Positions 33,075-45,533 of a stretch of 64,000 nucleotides of DNA are shown one piece after another. A program made the translations under genes and the position numbers. Location of the stretch: assembly GCA_008638375.1 (NCBI GenBank), contig CM018031.1:17948915-18012914 (forward strand), read 5' to 3'. Positions within the stretch are counted from its first letter, which is position 1. Every line of letters begins with the position of its first letter. The stretch is from Nyssa sinensis (Eukaryota; Streptophyta; Magnoliopsida; Cornales; Nyssaceae). The notes beneath the pieces were generated by a model. That model searched no databases and had not been told where the DNA came from. It saw only the letters and a list, made by a program, of their open reading frames with translations.

Positions 33075-36000
33075 TTACTTCCTCAAACGCTTCCTTGACC
33101 GCCCTCCACCCTCCACCACAACCGCCGCCTGAGAGTCACCACCTTCCTTCCTCTTCTTTCCTTTAGCAGCAACAGATCCTCTTGTCTCCGGAGGTGGTGG
33201 ACAAGTTGACACTGGTTTCTTCGGCGGCCTTCCTCTCCTCCCTTTACTAATATTATTCTCTCTTCCCCCTCTGCCCCAAACTCCCTCTCTCCTACTATCT
33301 CCTCTTCTTTCTTCCCTCCTTTTCTCCTCTCTTTCTTCTTTATCATCATTACTGCTATCTTCTTCTGATGACAAGTTTTGCATTATCTTCTTCAAGAAAC
33401 TTGTGGTTTTCTGCTTGTTTGCTTTTTGTTTTCTCTCCACTTTACTACTATCCAAATCATCAGAGTCACTCTTTATTTCTCCTTTCCTTTTGCTCGTTCT
33501 TGAATTTCTCTGGCCCAACTCAGATTTTTCTTTCTTGAGAACCTTTTGCTCCACCTTAATACCAAACGCCTTTAAAGGTTTCTTTGTCTCAAGTTTTGGT
33601 TTCACTAATTGGGACCCTCTTGTTTCAGTTGGTAATTTGGTAGAGGTTGAACAGTGTTTCCCACAAACCACAATAGGAGGAGGCACTGTTTTTTTGGGTT
33701 GAGCATGAAACGGGTCGGGTTGTTTCTGTATTGGGTCGGGTTTTACAGGTTTACGGATTGATTTGGCCATCTCATTGACGACGAGCTTCCTGAGTTCGGA
33801 GGCAGCAGTGCGTTCGGAAGAGTTCTTTTTGAAGAAGACGATGGCATTGTTGAATAGGAGGAGGAGGTCGCGGAAGAACCTGGGGGCAGAGTCCGAATAG
33901 ATCCCTTTGTCAAGCCGGGTTTGCACCGTCCGGAGATCCATGTGTTGTCGGATCATCTTCTTGTACTTTTCTGTTTCCTACAATACCATTAATTCACAAA
34001 TTAACATCCTTTCCGAGAAGAAGTGTCAAAGCTTCAAAACCTTAAAACGGAATACTGACAATTAGATATATTAACAGACAATTATAAGAATTTTACGTAT
34101 TTTTTAAAATGACACTAATCTTCTTTTTATTGATAATATATAAATTTTTTCTCAATACAAAATTTGTGATTAATAATTTTAAGATTTTAACTAAAATTTT
34201 TATATGATTAAATATTACATTGATTTTTTTTTTTTTTTTATCTTTTTAGAGATCACACCACATATTCTTGTAATTATAACATATATATATATATATTGAT
34301 AATATATAAATATTACATAGAATATACTGATAATATATAAATATTACACAGAATATACTCACCACTACCCCATAAGAAAAGTATCTTTCATGAAATTTGT
34401 GAGTATTCTTCCTAAAAACTTGTATTCACAATCTTATATAATTTGTGTCAATTTTGACCCAAAAAAGAAAAGGCCGAACAGAATATTCAATAGTTCCACC
34501 AGCAAAAGGGACGATCACCGTGATTAATTTTATCCTAAAACATGTGACATGAGCATTCTTCTTCCCACTTTGGTGCTTACTCCTCCAAAAAATAAAAATT
34601 AAAAAAAAATAAAATAATCATTTTAAAAAGAGTAAAGTTTTCACCACATAACAATATACTTTAAATAACTGTCATTAATAGGACTATGTCTGTGTTTGAT
34701 TCCTTTTATCCTTTTTCCTGTCCGAGAGACAGCCTTTGGCCAAGGGACTCAATTGTCCCCTAAATTTTTTTATTTACTTTATATATATATATATATATAT
34801 ATTAAAAAAATTAAATATATTTCCTTAATTCATATTTCTTTTGGTATAACTTAAAGTTTCTTGAGATTTTTTATTTAAAATTAGACTTCTTTGTATGAAT
34901 GAATTTAATTACTTATTTTAATATTATTAATTAATATTAAAATTTTATACTTGTTTAATTGTCAAATTTACAATGAAACATTAAGAATATATTTTTTTTT
35001 ATGAGAGACGCCTGCCAACTACAAGTCCTTTTTACAGGAAATGCCAAAATAAATGATCCGACCTCTAAAACAAACAGAATGAGCCGGGACAAATTATTCC
35101 TAAACAATGCACATGAATTTTGCCGTAATAAATGTGTGAGAGAGTGAGAGGTGGCTTAAGACTAACTCCAATATGGTCTTAGTCCTCACTATTTTCTAAT
35201 TCACGCATGTGTTCGTCTACACGAAAGAGAGAGTAATGGAACTCCGGGAAGGGGGAAAAATATATATAGAAGATAATTGCTTCGTCACCAAAAAAAAAAA
35301 GGGCTATGATGATCCCGAACAAAGATTTATTTTGACGCATTTGGAGACCACAAACCTGAGAATCAAATGAGGGCCCGGGTCAGGATCAACAAGGACAATT
35401 TTGAATGCACAAAAGGAGGTTGACTGTAATGTAACTTTTTAATAGTATTAAATGTGTTATACAAATAAAAAATATATATTTTTAAAATTAGAGTTTAAAA
35501 AAATTTTTTTACTAACACTTTAAAATAGACATTTGAATTTGGGAATACTAAAATAATGTCTAAATAAGTATTTTGAAAACGTCTAAATAAATATTTAAAT
35601 AATATACAAAAAATTTCAATTTAAACTTTAAAATGCCTATTTTGAAAATGTTACTGTCCATGTAAATATGTTTTTAATATCAAAATAAAAATGTTCAATT
35701 AATATTTAAAATAGTACTTAACTCGAAATTAGAATTTCGATAAGAAGAATCTCATATTCAAGTATATGTCTTAATTATAATATATTACATATATCATGCA
35801 CATGTATTTGTTTATTTTATTTAACACAAAAATGTTTCTCTTAGGTAGTGCACTAATCTTGAGACGCTATTCTCGCTCTAACTATTGCTAATGAAGCTCC
35901 TCCTTTTCCACCTAATTTCTTAGTCGGCAAATATACCCTCTTTGCAAACCCACTCTCCCACGTTACTCCCTTCTGCAACCCCACCATCTCCTATAGCCAG

Positions 36001-39000
36001 ACCTAACCATGTCAAGCAAGAGCGGAAGTATTCGTTTTGTACCAGGTTATAAATACTCCACCCCAAATTTTAAAAAAGAAATTTGTAAAATTTTGACTAT
36101 TTTTAAGTTAATATAGTTTAAAATTTTGATCTAATTTAATTTTTACTTATTAATTCTTTCGTTTTTTTCAAGTCCAAAAATTTTTACTAAATTTTTTTAA
36201 AATACTATTTTTATTATTTCTTTCATTTTTTTATACTAAAATTTTAACCCAACTTAATATTTTTTTACAAATTCTTTTTAAAATAATATGTTTCTTGAAT
36301 AATGAGTCAGTGACACATTAACTGTTATTTTAAAAAATTATTTCATTAATAACTCACGATTTGAAAAACAAAACATTATCCATTTTTTAACTCTTTCCTA
36401 AAAAAAATTTCCCAGGTCCCCCCTTGATCTCCGGAGGCACCATCTTTTCTCCGTCGAGCTTCTTTTCACAGCACGGTACGATTTGTTGCGATCACCATCA
36501 TCTATGCTCTTTGATTTTGATCAACTAAAACCACACGAAAAGACCACTACAGGCCCCACCGCTTTCTTCACCACCTAAGACCTCTCTTTATCACTTGCTC
36601 AAATGGCATCTCTCATCACCTTAATATGAGAAAATCACCTAAACCCCAAGATGGTGTCGCAGTTCCGACGATGAAGACGTGTACCACAATGATGCTTTAA
36701 TGGAAAAGTGCCGCCCACGGCTTAAGATCTCCACAGAGATGCCATCTTCGCTGTTGCTATGGCGATTTCCGAGTTTGAGTTTTCTCTCCAACTCCATTCT
36801 GGGTTTTGAGATTTGTATTTGATTTGGGTGTTCGAATGGGTGGTAAAGAGAGAAAGAAAATGGAGGGTAAAGGAGAGGGTATTGTTATAAGTGGAGTGGA
36901 AAAGGAGATTGTTAGAGCGGAACTCATAACAATAAAAGTATGTTTGAATGGGATGAAAAGAGAAGGCAATAGAGAGGGGACCAAGAATTTATTTTAAAAA
37001 TAAAGAAGGAAGAAAAAATTAATGGTTATCAGTTTAAGTTTGGATAAGACTGAGTTTCAGTTTTACTCTCTTTATGCACATTTAGTCAAATCTTCTATCA
37101 TTAATGTTAATAAGAAATACAAAATTTATTAATTGTAAAAATTATTAATTATTAAGTTTTTTAACCTATTCATTAATAAAAAAGTATTTGTACGTATATA
37201 ATTCTCAAAAACATAAAAATAAAAATAACAAGATCTTATATAAAACTTTTAAACAATATTTTAATATTTCTAAAAAGATAAATATAATACTTCAACTTTA
37301 AGTTATTAAAAATATTCTTAATATTTTTTTGAACTAAATAAGTTGTATTTCTTACAATTGTCCTGTGAGTACTTTTTTTCTACTTAATATATGTTATGTT
37401 TAGATGAACGGTTCTACCGCTTGTTTGATCATTTTTATATTTCAAACGGACTTTTAGAATAAATAGGTGTTTGTTTGAATTTTTCAAAACGCTCGTTTGA
37501 ATATTTTCAAAACCAAAATGAGCGTTTTGAAAAAGTATTAGTAAATAACTTTTTTTAATACGACATTTTTCAAAGTATCAGTTTTCACCGTCAATCCAAA
37601 CGAGCACACATTTTTACTCCAACTAATAAAATTAATAAATATAATAACTAGGACAACACATAAATAAAATATATATATATGTATATATACAAAAGTGTAT
37701 ATATGATTATTTTATTTTTCTTATAATTAATGTTATAAAAAAATTTTAAAAGAAAAGTATTATTTATTAAAATATAAAATTATTAATTATCTACCATAAA
37801 ACTAAGTTAATTTCTTTGGTAATGTCAACTCTCCTTATCTCTGCCTCTTACTTATCCAAACAAAATATAAATGAGTTTTGCTGTTACTTTTACACATACA
37901 TAAAGGTGCATTTAAGAAAAAATAGTGCAAAAATGTTTGAAAAAAAATTAAAATCAACATAACAACAATTTCGATTAAAAAAAATGTTACTTGAGAGTTG
38001 AGACATCTTTTACAAATGCAAATGTAAAAATTATTTTAAATATTTTAATTTTTTGAAATATTTTTTAAAAATTAAGTGTTGTGTTCTCAACTTTTCATAT
38101 TTTAATTGTATTAGATTTGGACTAGATCCCCCCCACCGCTTCTCGGAAAGGTGGTGGGCATATATGCTCTATGTTTTCTCTCTTTCAGTGGAAGCTTTTC
38201 TTCCCATATGGTTACCCTTTTTAAGTAAGAAAATTGTTATCTTCACATGCCTTCACCTAACGTCAGTGGACTCACTCCATTCGTATGAATGAAAAAGTTA
38301 TAATAAAAATAGGAAAAAGAAAAACTATTGAATATGCATTCTTCCGAACAAGATTAGATACTACATCTTTATTTACGTGGCATAAATTTAAAATAAGAAA
38401 AAAAGGTGAAGAGATAAAAATATATAAACTATTGAAAAGTATATTAAAAGGCCTGAACTGATTTCAAATGATAATCCAAGGGTGATTTGGCTAATCCGCA
38501 CGACTACGTTACAACAAACGACACGAAAAGTATACTAGTTTGCATGAGCCAACTCACCCAGGCCAGGTGAGTCCAAGTCCAACAAAGTGAGAAAGGCTAT
38601 TTTTTCATAATAAAAAAAGTTAAATTACTCAGAACCCTCCTATGGTTTTGGTCTATGTGTACATAACTTCTGTATTACTCCAAAAAAGACATGTCTTTCG
38701 TGACCCGTTAACAAGAAAAATATCTAAAGATTAAAATTATTCCATTTTCTTTTTAAAATATGAAATATAAAATTGTAAATATCTTCTTGTGATATGTGAC
38801 AAAGTAAACATTATTCCAATAACTTATCTGTTTAATAAAAAAGATATGTGAAGTGGATTTTGACCCAAAAAAAAAAAAAATATTATAATTGTATTTTAAT
38901 TTTAATTATAAGAGAATGAATGTTTACTTTTATCCTTGACCACGAGAAAGTTACAAGTAATTTCCTCCTCTCTTTTTTTTCTTGGTAATTCATGTGGAAG

Positions 39001-40465
39001 TAAATCTAATAAATGTCGTTTCGAAAACTCGCTTTCGACTTTCTAAGATAAGTGAGACGTATCCAACCGTCTATCATCATCATGACAATTTTGTATTGTA
39101 GTGTCATGATGCAGATGCAACCCACCCTAACCACTCTCTTGAGTGATGACCCACTACAAGGTGCCGCGTCACCGCTGGAGGACAGGACAAGTATTGTGCC
39201 ATCCAATTTACTTTACAAAATTATCCCTACTTTTCTACTTTGAATGACAATAAAACACATCGGTTCCGTGAGCTGGTGTGTTTTCATTGGTTCTATAAAA
39301 AAAAGACATTTGCCCGTTGAAAAATATCACTGTAATATATAAATATATATATATTTATATTTGTGAAGGTTAAGAATACCTGGCTTCGAAGCCGCCGTTC
39401 GAATACCGAGCCGTATTTGTGCGACTGGAGAATCTCGAGGAATTCGATCAACGGTTGACATTTCACTGCGATCGGTTTGATGGCGGGAGAGACCTCCTCT
39501 TCCACCAGTTCCTTTTCCTTCTCGTATCTACGACGTCGTTTCTTGGCCGAGCTCATTTGGCTACTCTGTTTCTTGCCCTCTGTCCCCTCCGACTCAGCCA
39601 ACGAGTCGCACAACTTAGCTGGCTCGGCGACGTCTCTCCACTGAACCGTCTCGGATAACTTCATGCACGATTTGGCCACGACTTGAACCGGTACCGCTTT
39701 GGGTAGTTCACTCACCGGTTCTTCCGGTTCACGCCTTAAATCCGGCTTATTTTCATCCTCTTTCCGGTTTTCACCTTTTTGGTTCGTCGACGTCGACTCG
39801 TTGAACGATCGATTCTCGCGGTCGTCCGACTCCTCTCCGGAGACAGGCTTCCCAGCGACCTCATCCGGCGATGTTCTCTGCGGTTCTCCCGTTACTCCTT
39901 TCTCCGGTTCGTTCGGTAGATCTGTTTGTTCTTCCTTCAAGTTCAAGCCCCGTTCCCGTTCCTCCTCCAATCTCTTAACTTTTAATTGCAAAGACCTGTA
40001 CAAAGCACAGATCAAAACATCTCAGATCTCAACAGAAAAACGCAACTTTCCAACACAGATCTTCGTTAGAAGCCGCGAATTTACTTGATCGAAACGTCGT
40101 GCCGTTCCACCTCGCGTCTCAACTCGGCAACTCGGAGCTGCTTCAACTTATCAACCATATTCGTCAACCTCTCATCATCATCGTCACCGTCGGTCCGTAT
40201 GGACTCGTCGTTACCGTCACTACCCCGACCGTCGGTGAATCGGCATCTGAGCTCACGGTACTTCTGTTTGCAGCTTGTGAGAAGTGAACAAGGCGCGAAG
40301 GTGATGATGAGAGGTTCGGTTCTGCAGTTCTATGGCGATTGAGTCCCAGCCCTTCGTGCCATGCCGATTCACGGCACACACCAACAAGAGCTCTTCCAAT
40401 GTCCCCCATGGTTGTTCTTTACCTCTTTCTTCGTCTTTGTTCGTGCCTTTCTCTCTCCTCGTCAT
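33075..40465 (-). CDS. SANT and bromodomain nuclear protein, 3 coding exons, apparent frameshift
   Basis: Exons are 40085-40465, 39380-39995 and 33075-33977 with GT-AG junctions; the introns are 89 and 5402 bp. After correcting one base the protein is about 632 aa. A SANT/Myb domain (PWGTLEELLLVCAVNRHGTK to CKQKYRELRCRF, residues about 19-76) is followed by a helical region DELRKLRV-like (KLKQLRVAELRREVERHDVS), a short coiled coil (SLQLKVKRLEEERERG) and an acidic, Ser-rich linker. The bromodomain (about 300-400) is split by intron 2 after LRSQ. Next come a Lys-rich tail, an AT-hook RGRPPKK (near 580) and a terminal basic RSRKRLRK. This order matches the plant BRD4-like family (Arabidopsis At1g61215 type), thought to read chromatin in the nucleus. 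The SANT exon has one extra base near 40273. Without correction translation stops after about 70 residues. Confidence 0.85.
33978..39379. other. Intron 2 of the bromodomain gene (5.4 kb)
   Basis: The intron is mostly very AT-rich. A 33-bp near-duplication lies at 34292-34357 (ATAATATATAAATATTACA). A more GC-rich, gene-like island at about 36410-36990 has no recognisable frame. Long inverted CGTTTGA/TCAAACG-type motifs lie at 37420-37610. No complete transposon was identified. Confidence 0.4.
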
Positions 40466-40543
40466 GGTTTTGTTTCTCTCTCTGAATCTATCTATATATG
40501 TCTATGTATATTTCTATAGTCTCATCATTTCATAATTTCAAAA

Positions 40544-40552
40544 TTAGGGTTT
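40544..40552 (-). promoter_or_regulatory. Telo-box in the bromodomain gene 5' region
   Basis: AAACCCTAA on the minus strand, about 80 bp upstream of the start codon, is the telo-box found in many plant housekeeping and growth-gene promoters. Its role here is inferred from position. Confidence 0.5.
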
Positions 40553-40646
40553 AGTGTTGTTTTGGTTGGTTCGTTCATTCCTTATAACTCTGTTTTTTCT
40601 TTGGAGTCTCTCGTCTGCCTTCGCGATGACGGATCGTTATACATAC

Positions 40647-40654
40647 GATATTGG
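40647..40654. repeat. Left 8-bp target-site duplication of the hAT element
   Basis: GATATTGG, identical to 41436-41443. Confidence 0.85.
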
Positions 40655-41435
40655 TAGGGATGCTAAAAAAAGTCTCGCCTGGCGGACCAAGAGTCGGGTC
40701 GGGCGGGCCGGAACTATTGCAATCTCCTGTCAAATTAGCGGGGCGGGACCAGAAAATAAATTCATAATCCCCGTTGGAGACCTTAATTCTTAATACGGAC
40801 TTGCGGATTAAAATAATTATTTTTTATTATAAAATTATAATTAAATTATGAAAAACTTCATATATTCTAAAAAATTTGAAAAATAAAAAAATAAGAATGA
40901 TAAAATTAATTACACATCATTATATCAATTGATCAAATATTTTTTTTGGTTGTATAATTGACGAATAATTTAATAATTTGAATGAAAAACGTGCAGACAA
41001 TAATTTGATATATATATATATATATATAAGAGGAGCTAATGTTATTTAATATTTATATATATGATAATGGTGTGAAATTTGAATTGAGAGATAAATAATA
41101 AAGAGCTGAAGAGAAAGATAAGAAAATTAAATAAATATTGATTTGTCAAGTTTGAAATAAATCAAATAATAATAAATAATGAGAATCTTTTTAATTAAAA
41201 ACTAATGAATAATAATTTTATACTTTTAAAGGATCGGATTTGGGACTTTTAAGTATTCAGACTTATGCAAGTCGAATCTCAACCCGAAATATCAAGTCCA
41301 GACTCGAAATAGAGGTACCTCGTACTATAGACTAGATTTTTTGGATTAAGACAAGGCCTAGCTTGCACAAGCATGAATGAAAAAAAAAATTCGAGTTGTA
41401 TCGGACTGAGCCTTCGAACTACTTTTACACCCCTA
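40655..41435. mobile_element. Non-autonomous hAT element upstream of the bromodomain gene
   Basis: The ends are TAGGGATGCTAAAA and TTTTACACCCCTA, which are inverted repeats of hAT type (TAGGGRTG). A perfect 8-bp duplication GATATTGG flanks them. The 781-bp body has GC-rich shoulders rich in GGGCGGG and GGTCGGG and an AT-rich centre, with no transposase. It lies 190 bp upstream of the ATG of the bromodomain gene and may separate its core promoter from distal elements. Confidence 0.85.
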
Positions 41436-41443
41436 GATATTGG
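41436..41443. repeat. Right 8-bp target-site duplication of the hAT element
   Basis: GATATTGG, identical to 40647-40654. Confidence 0.85.
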
Positions 41444-41627
41444 GTTCGATCGGCCTTGCAACTCGAACGTTTCCCATGGGCTAAAATATTTCCTCACTTG
41501 TCATATGAATTTACTCTATTAACCTGGTTTTACATGTGTGTGTATATTTTTTTCTAACTAGCTGTATTAAATTGTGGTATAAATTTACTCTATTAATCTT
41601 ATTATATTTGTGCTTTATTTTTTAAAA

Positions 41628-41975
41628 TCTAATCAATTATCAGGATTGATGGTATTAAGTCCTTACTCGTCCCCCCTCCTTTTGTACTTAGAGGTACTAG
41701 TCCCCCCTCCTTTTGTACTTATAGGTACTTGAATACTACTCTTTCTCTTAAAAATAAGAAAGTAATACCATGTTAGACAACTGTCGCTTAAACATTTGTT
41801 GTATGTATTCTTATCTAATCAATTGATAAGATTGATTGTATTAAATCTTTATTATTTCCTCCTCCTTTTGTACCTACTACCTAAGGGTACTTGAATCTTA
41901 CTATTTCCTTTAAAAATGAGTAAGTAAATATCATTAAACAACTATTACTTCAACCATTGTTGTATGTGTTGTAAT
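41628..41975. repeat. Two direct copies with a 186-bp period
   Basis: TCTAATCAATT at 41628 and at 41814 start two diverged copies that share CCTCCTTTTGTAC, GGTACTTGAAT and ACCATTGTTGTATGT-like phrases in order. Inside copy 1, a segment near TCCCCCCTCCTTTTGTACTT is itself tandemly doubled at 41670-41728. Confidence 0.75.
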
Positions 41976-43600
41976 ATGTGGTAAAATGTGCTGGGTAGTT
42001 TTTTAAATTTTAAAAAATTATTTTATATTTTAAAATATGCAAAAATAAGTTTTTGGAAAAGTAATTTTGAGTTTTTTTTTTCATATGCACTTTTTAAAAA
42101 AAAACCTTTGGGAAACAACCAAGCTCCCACCTTTACTGAGCGTTTAATTGTATATTTATTTTTGTATGTCTAACTTTGGTATGGGTTTTGTCTCTAAGAG
42201 ATTCTTATGAATCTGTAAAATGATAATAATAATGATTTTATAATATAATTTTTCTTGACAAAATTAAAAAAAAATACTAATGCCCTTGTTGGAATTTTTT
42301 TGAGGATAGAGATGAATTAAAATAAGAGTGTGACAACTTTTTTATAGCACAATTATTCACGTGAATGTAAGATCCATACTCATCATACTTACATGAATCC
42401 ACACTCAAGTGAATAGTTGCGCTATAAATAAGTTGTGGCACAAAACATTTCTCCTAAAGTAAATATATTAGAAAAGGATATTATGGATGATATTCGAATT
42501 TTACTTATAGATTATTTTATTTTAAAAAATATTTTATGAAGTTTTGATTTGTGGATGATGACACGGTCCTAGTGGATGATACATTGCTAGGAAACTTCAA
42601 TGTGAGCGAATGGAATGGATTTTGCAAAGGGGCCAAAATGAAAACATTTATTGAAACGTTAAATGTATCTATAATGTTTGAGAGAGATTTTTTTTTTTTT
42701 TTTTGTTATTTGAAAATATGTTTTTAATTCATTTGTCCTTTTTTATAGGGTGAGATTTTCATAAAATATGTCTAAAAAAAAAAGTTAATAAAGCAAATCA
42801 TGAATAAGAAATACTTAATATATCTAAAATTGTTACCAATTTTTGTTCTTCTGCTGATACATTAATGGTATTTTAAGATTAATGAAAAAACTTAATTCTT
42901 TTTTTTTTTTAAGAATTTAAAGAAGAATTGTGATTATTTACATTTAAAAATGACAACGAGATCAGTTCGGAGTGAAGTGGGGTGGGTTGGGGTGCTGCTT
43001 CCCTAATCTGACCCCGTATATATTCACCGTCCTATCTAGAAATTCACCATGACTCTGATCCTATTTATGTTCTCCGTCCCTTCTCGAATCCCATATATAT
43101 TTTTTTCAGTTAATATTTTTTTGGTAGGTAAATTAAAATTTTATTATTAAAATAACCAATACAAGAAAAAATAATTTGAGTATAATATGAAAAATCTTAA
43201 AAGTAATTTTATATAGTGTAATTTATTAGTAAATATAGTGTATATAGAAATAATAGAAAAAATAATATATAAACGGAATGAGATGACCATCCTTGACCTG
43301 GCCCCGAATCCGACAAGTTTTTAAAACCCTGAACCCGACAAATTTTTAAAATTCCAATCTTCTTCTAGTTTGTGAACATTCTATAATCGCCATATTAAGA
43401 ATGCGTAAGAGTGGAATGTGTCAAATTGTCATTCTTATCCACATTAACAAGTAAATAAAATTAATGACTTTTTTTAGCTCATCATGAATATATCAATTTC
43501 TTGTTGATTTGGATCCAACAGGTTATGAAATGAAAAATGTTACTAAGGATTGGTGGTTGGTTGCAAATCTTAAATAATAAAGTCCTCCCTATTATTATCT
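41976..43600. other. AT-rich intergenic DNA with a hAT-like remnant
   Basis: No gene is seen. At 42950-43345 there are GC-rich shoulders (GGGGTGGGTTGGGGTG on the left, GGCCCCGAATCCGAC on the right) around an AT-rich core. This is the base pattern of the hAT element at 40655-41435, but no exact ends or target duplication were found. Confidence 0.35.
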
Positions 43601-43636
43601 CATGAAAATTTAAGACAACATACATCAAACAACTAC

Positions 43637-43680
<44 letters not shown>
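43637..43680. repeat. Compound microsatellite (TA)8(TG)14
   Basis: A TA run passes directly into a TG run of 14 units. It is complementary to the CA run at 43919-43950. Confidence 0.95.
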
Positions 43681-43681
<1 letters not shown>

Positions 43682-43910
43682 TCACGTATTCATTTTTTTT
43701 TTAATTCTTATTAATGAAAAATTTCTCACAAATATGTAAGTTGTAGAATAAAAATAAGATATGCATACATATTCCCTTCACAAAAAGAATATATTACATT
43801 TAGTTCAAGTCATAAGAAAACATCTAATTTCCTTTCATATTATTAGTAAAAAAATAATGTTACGAACTTAGCAAAAAAAAGTTAATATTCCTAATTTTTT
43901 TTATAAAGTG

Positions 43911-43964
<54 letters not shown>
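43911..43964. repeat. Compound microsatellite (TA)(CA)16(TA)
   Basis: A CA run of about 16 units is flanked on both sides by TA runs. Confidence 0.95.
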
Positions 43965-44262
43965 CTTTGAGACATTGTTAACTATACAATAAATTTTTAA
44001 AATGCATTAATTAATAAAATTATTAATTATTTACCGTGCAACAAAATTGGTTTCTTAAAAAATTATGAATTAATAGAAAATATTAAATAACCAAATAATA
44101 ATTATTAGAGAGTGAATTGAATATTGATCTCACAATGTATAAAATTATTGCATGATTGGTATGTAAATCTTTAGTTTCTCAGAATTCAGTTATAAATTCG
44201 AAATTCGATGCTTAAAAATTCTGTTTTATTGGACCTATTTAAGAGTTGAAGAGTTTGTTCTA

Positions 44263-44700
44263 TTGTCTCTGATGAAAGTAAGGACCCAACATGGTAACAA
44301 CTATTTTGAAGTTTGGGCTCAGCTTCTCCCATCCCATCTAAGCTTGGGCGCATTCTTGGATTTGGTCATGTCAAGAGATCCATCAGCCCACTTCATAGTC
44401 ATAGTGGCATTAGTGGGTATGGAAGGGGCTCATCATCAGTTCCAAGAGCCCATTATCTCTATGTTCACTCCCCATCAGGCCAAGATCCAATTCCATCAAC
44501 AGCCACAGTTGAGTCCATCACTTATAAGAGGGGTTTCCTCAGAATCTAGCAGGCCTGGACTCATTCTGAAATTGACTCAGCCCATGATTTTTTTTTTTTT
44601 TTTCCCCTCCCACAAGTACTTCAGGTTAGCACACCAAAACCAGAATTCTGATTCAACTCATGAATCCACTCAAATTCTGAATGGATGCTAAAACATGTCA
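44263..44700. other. GC-elevated island with overlapping open frames, unknown
   Basis: The base composition is gene-like compared with its surroundings. Two overlapping plus-strand frames (44263-44691 and 44313-44549) are open, the second rich in Ser, Gly and Pro. I recognise neither protein and see no splice or promoter context. It could be a captured gene fragment or part of a retroelement. A 17-base T run lies inside at about 44588. Confidence 0.25.
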
Positions 44701-45128
44701 ATCAAGTAGAGCTGCAACATAACTCACCATTCAATTGGGGGTTCAAACCATGAGGCATAGGCATTCAAGACTCTGCCAGAGTTTTTTATCGTACCAAATC
44801 GTATATATTCACTTTTTTTGTTTAGAAGGAAAAAAAAAAGTGCTTTGTGTTGGATTTGCTTTTTCAAAAGCACAAAAGTGCATTTTGGGGAGCAAAGTTA
44901 AAGCATATAAATTAAAATTATTGTTGACAAAAGTGTATTAAACAAACACGCAGTATATTGTCCTTCTTTTCTTCTTCCTTAATAATTTCAGTAATTTATT
45001 TACATTCAATTTAATCAATTATATAAATCATATCTCTATATTTTATTTAAAGTTGGAAAAAGTGCAATTCAGTCCCTATCTAAAAATATTATCTGCTTTC
45101 AATTCAATAACGAACTCTTACGAATTAA

Positions 45129-45165
<37 letters not shown>

Positions 45166-45530
45166 GGATCGGATCAGAATTGTAAACGGATCGGATTAGC
45201 TTATATCATATCCGGTCCGTTTATACTTGAGATAATCGGATTCGAATCGGATCGGGTCACGGATCACTATTTTTAAAACCATATTCGGACTTAACGGATC
45301 GGATTCCGGATTGGATCGAGATCCGATCCATTGACAGATCTAGTTGGGGTAGCTCTTTTAAATATGATTCTCTAAAATAATGTTGTGGTCATTTTAGATA
45401 AAGTAGAGAGAAAATTTGAAAAATATGATTAAAGTTACTCTTACAGGTACTGAGTTGCTCCTTTTTAAGACGGTTTGTTTCTGGTGATACATTAACATAC
45501 AAGTACCATAAGAATAACATGTTATCTTGA
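44701..45530. other. AT-rich DNA, (TA)n tract and a hAT-like remnant
   Basis: (TA)n runs over 45134-45162. It is followed to about 45345 by many GGATCGGAT/ATCCGATCC words in both orientations, ending TTGACAGATCTAG. This resembles the GC-rich arms of hAT-type non-autonomous elements, but the ends are not clear. No gene is seen. Confidence 0.4.
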
Positions 45531-45533
45531 AGA

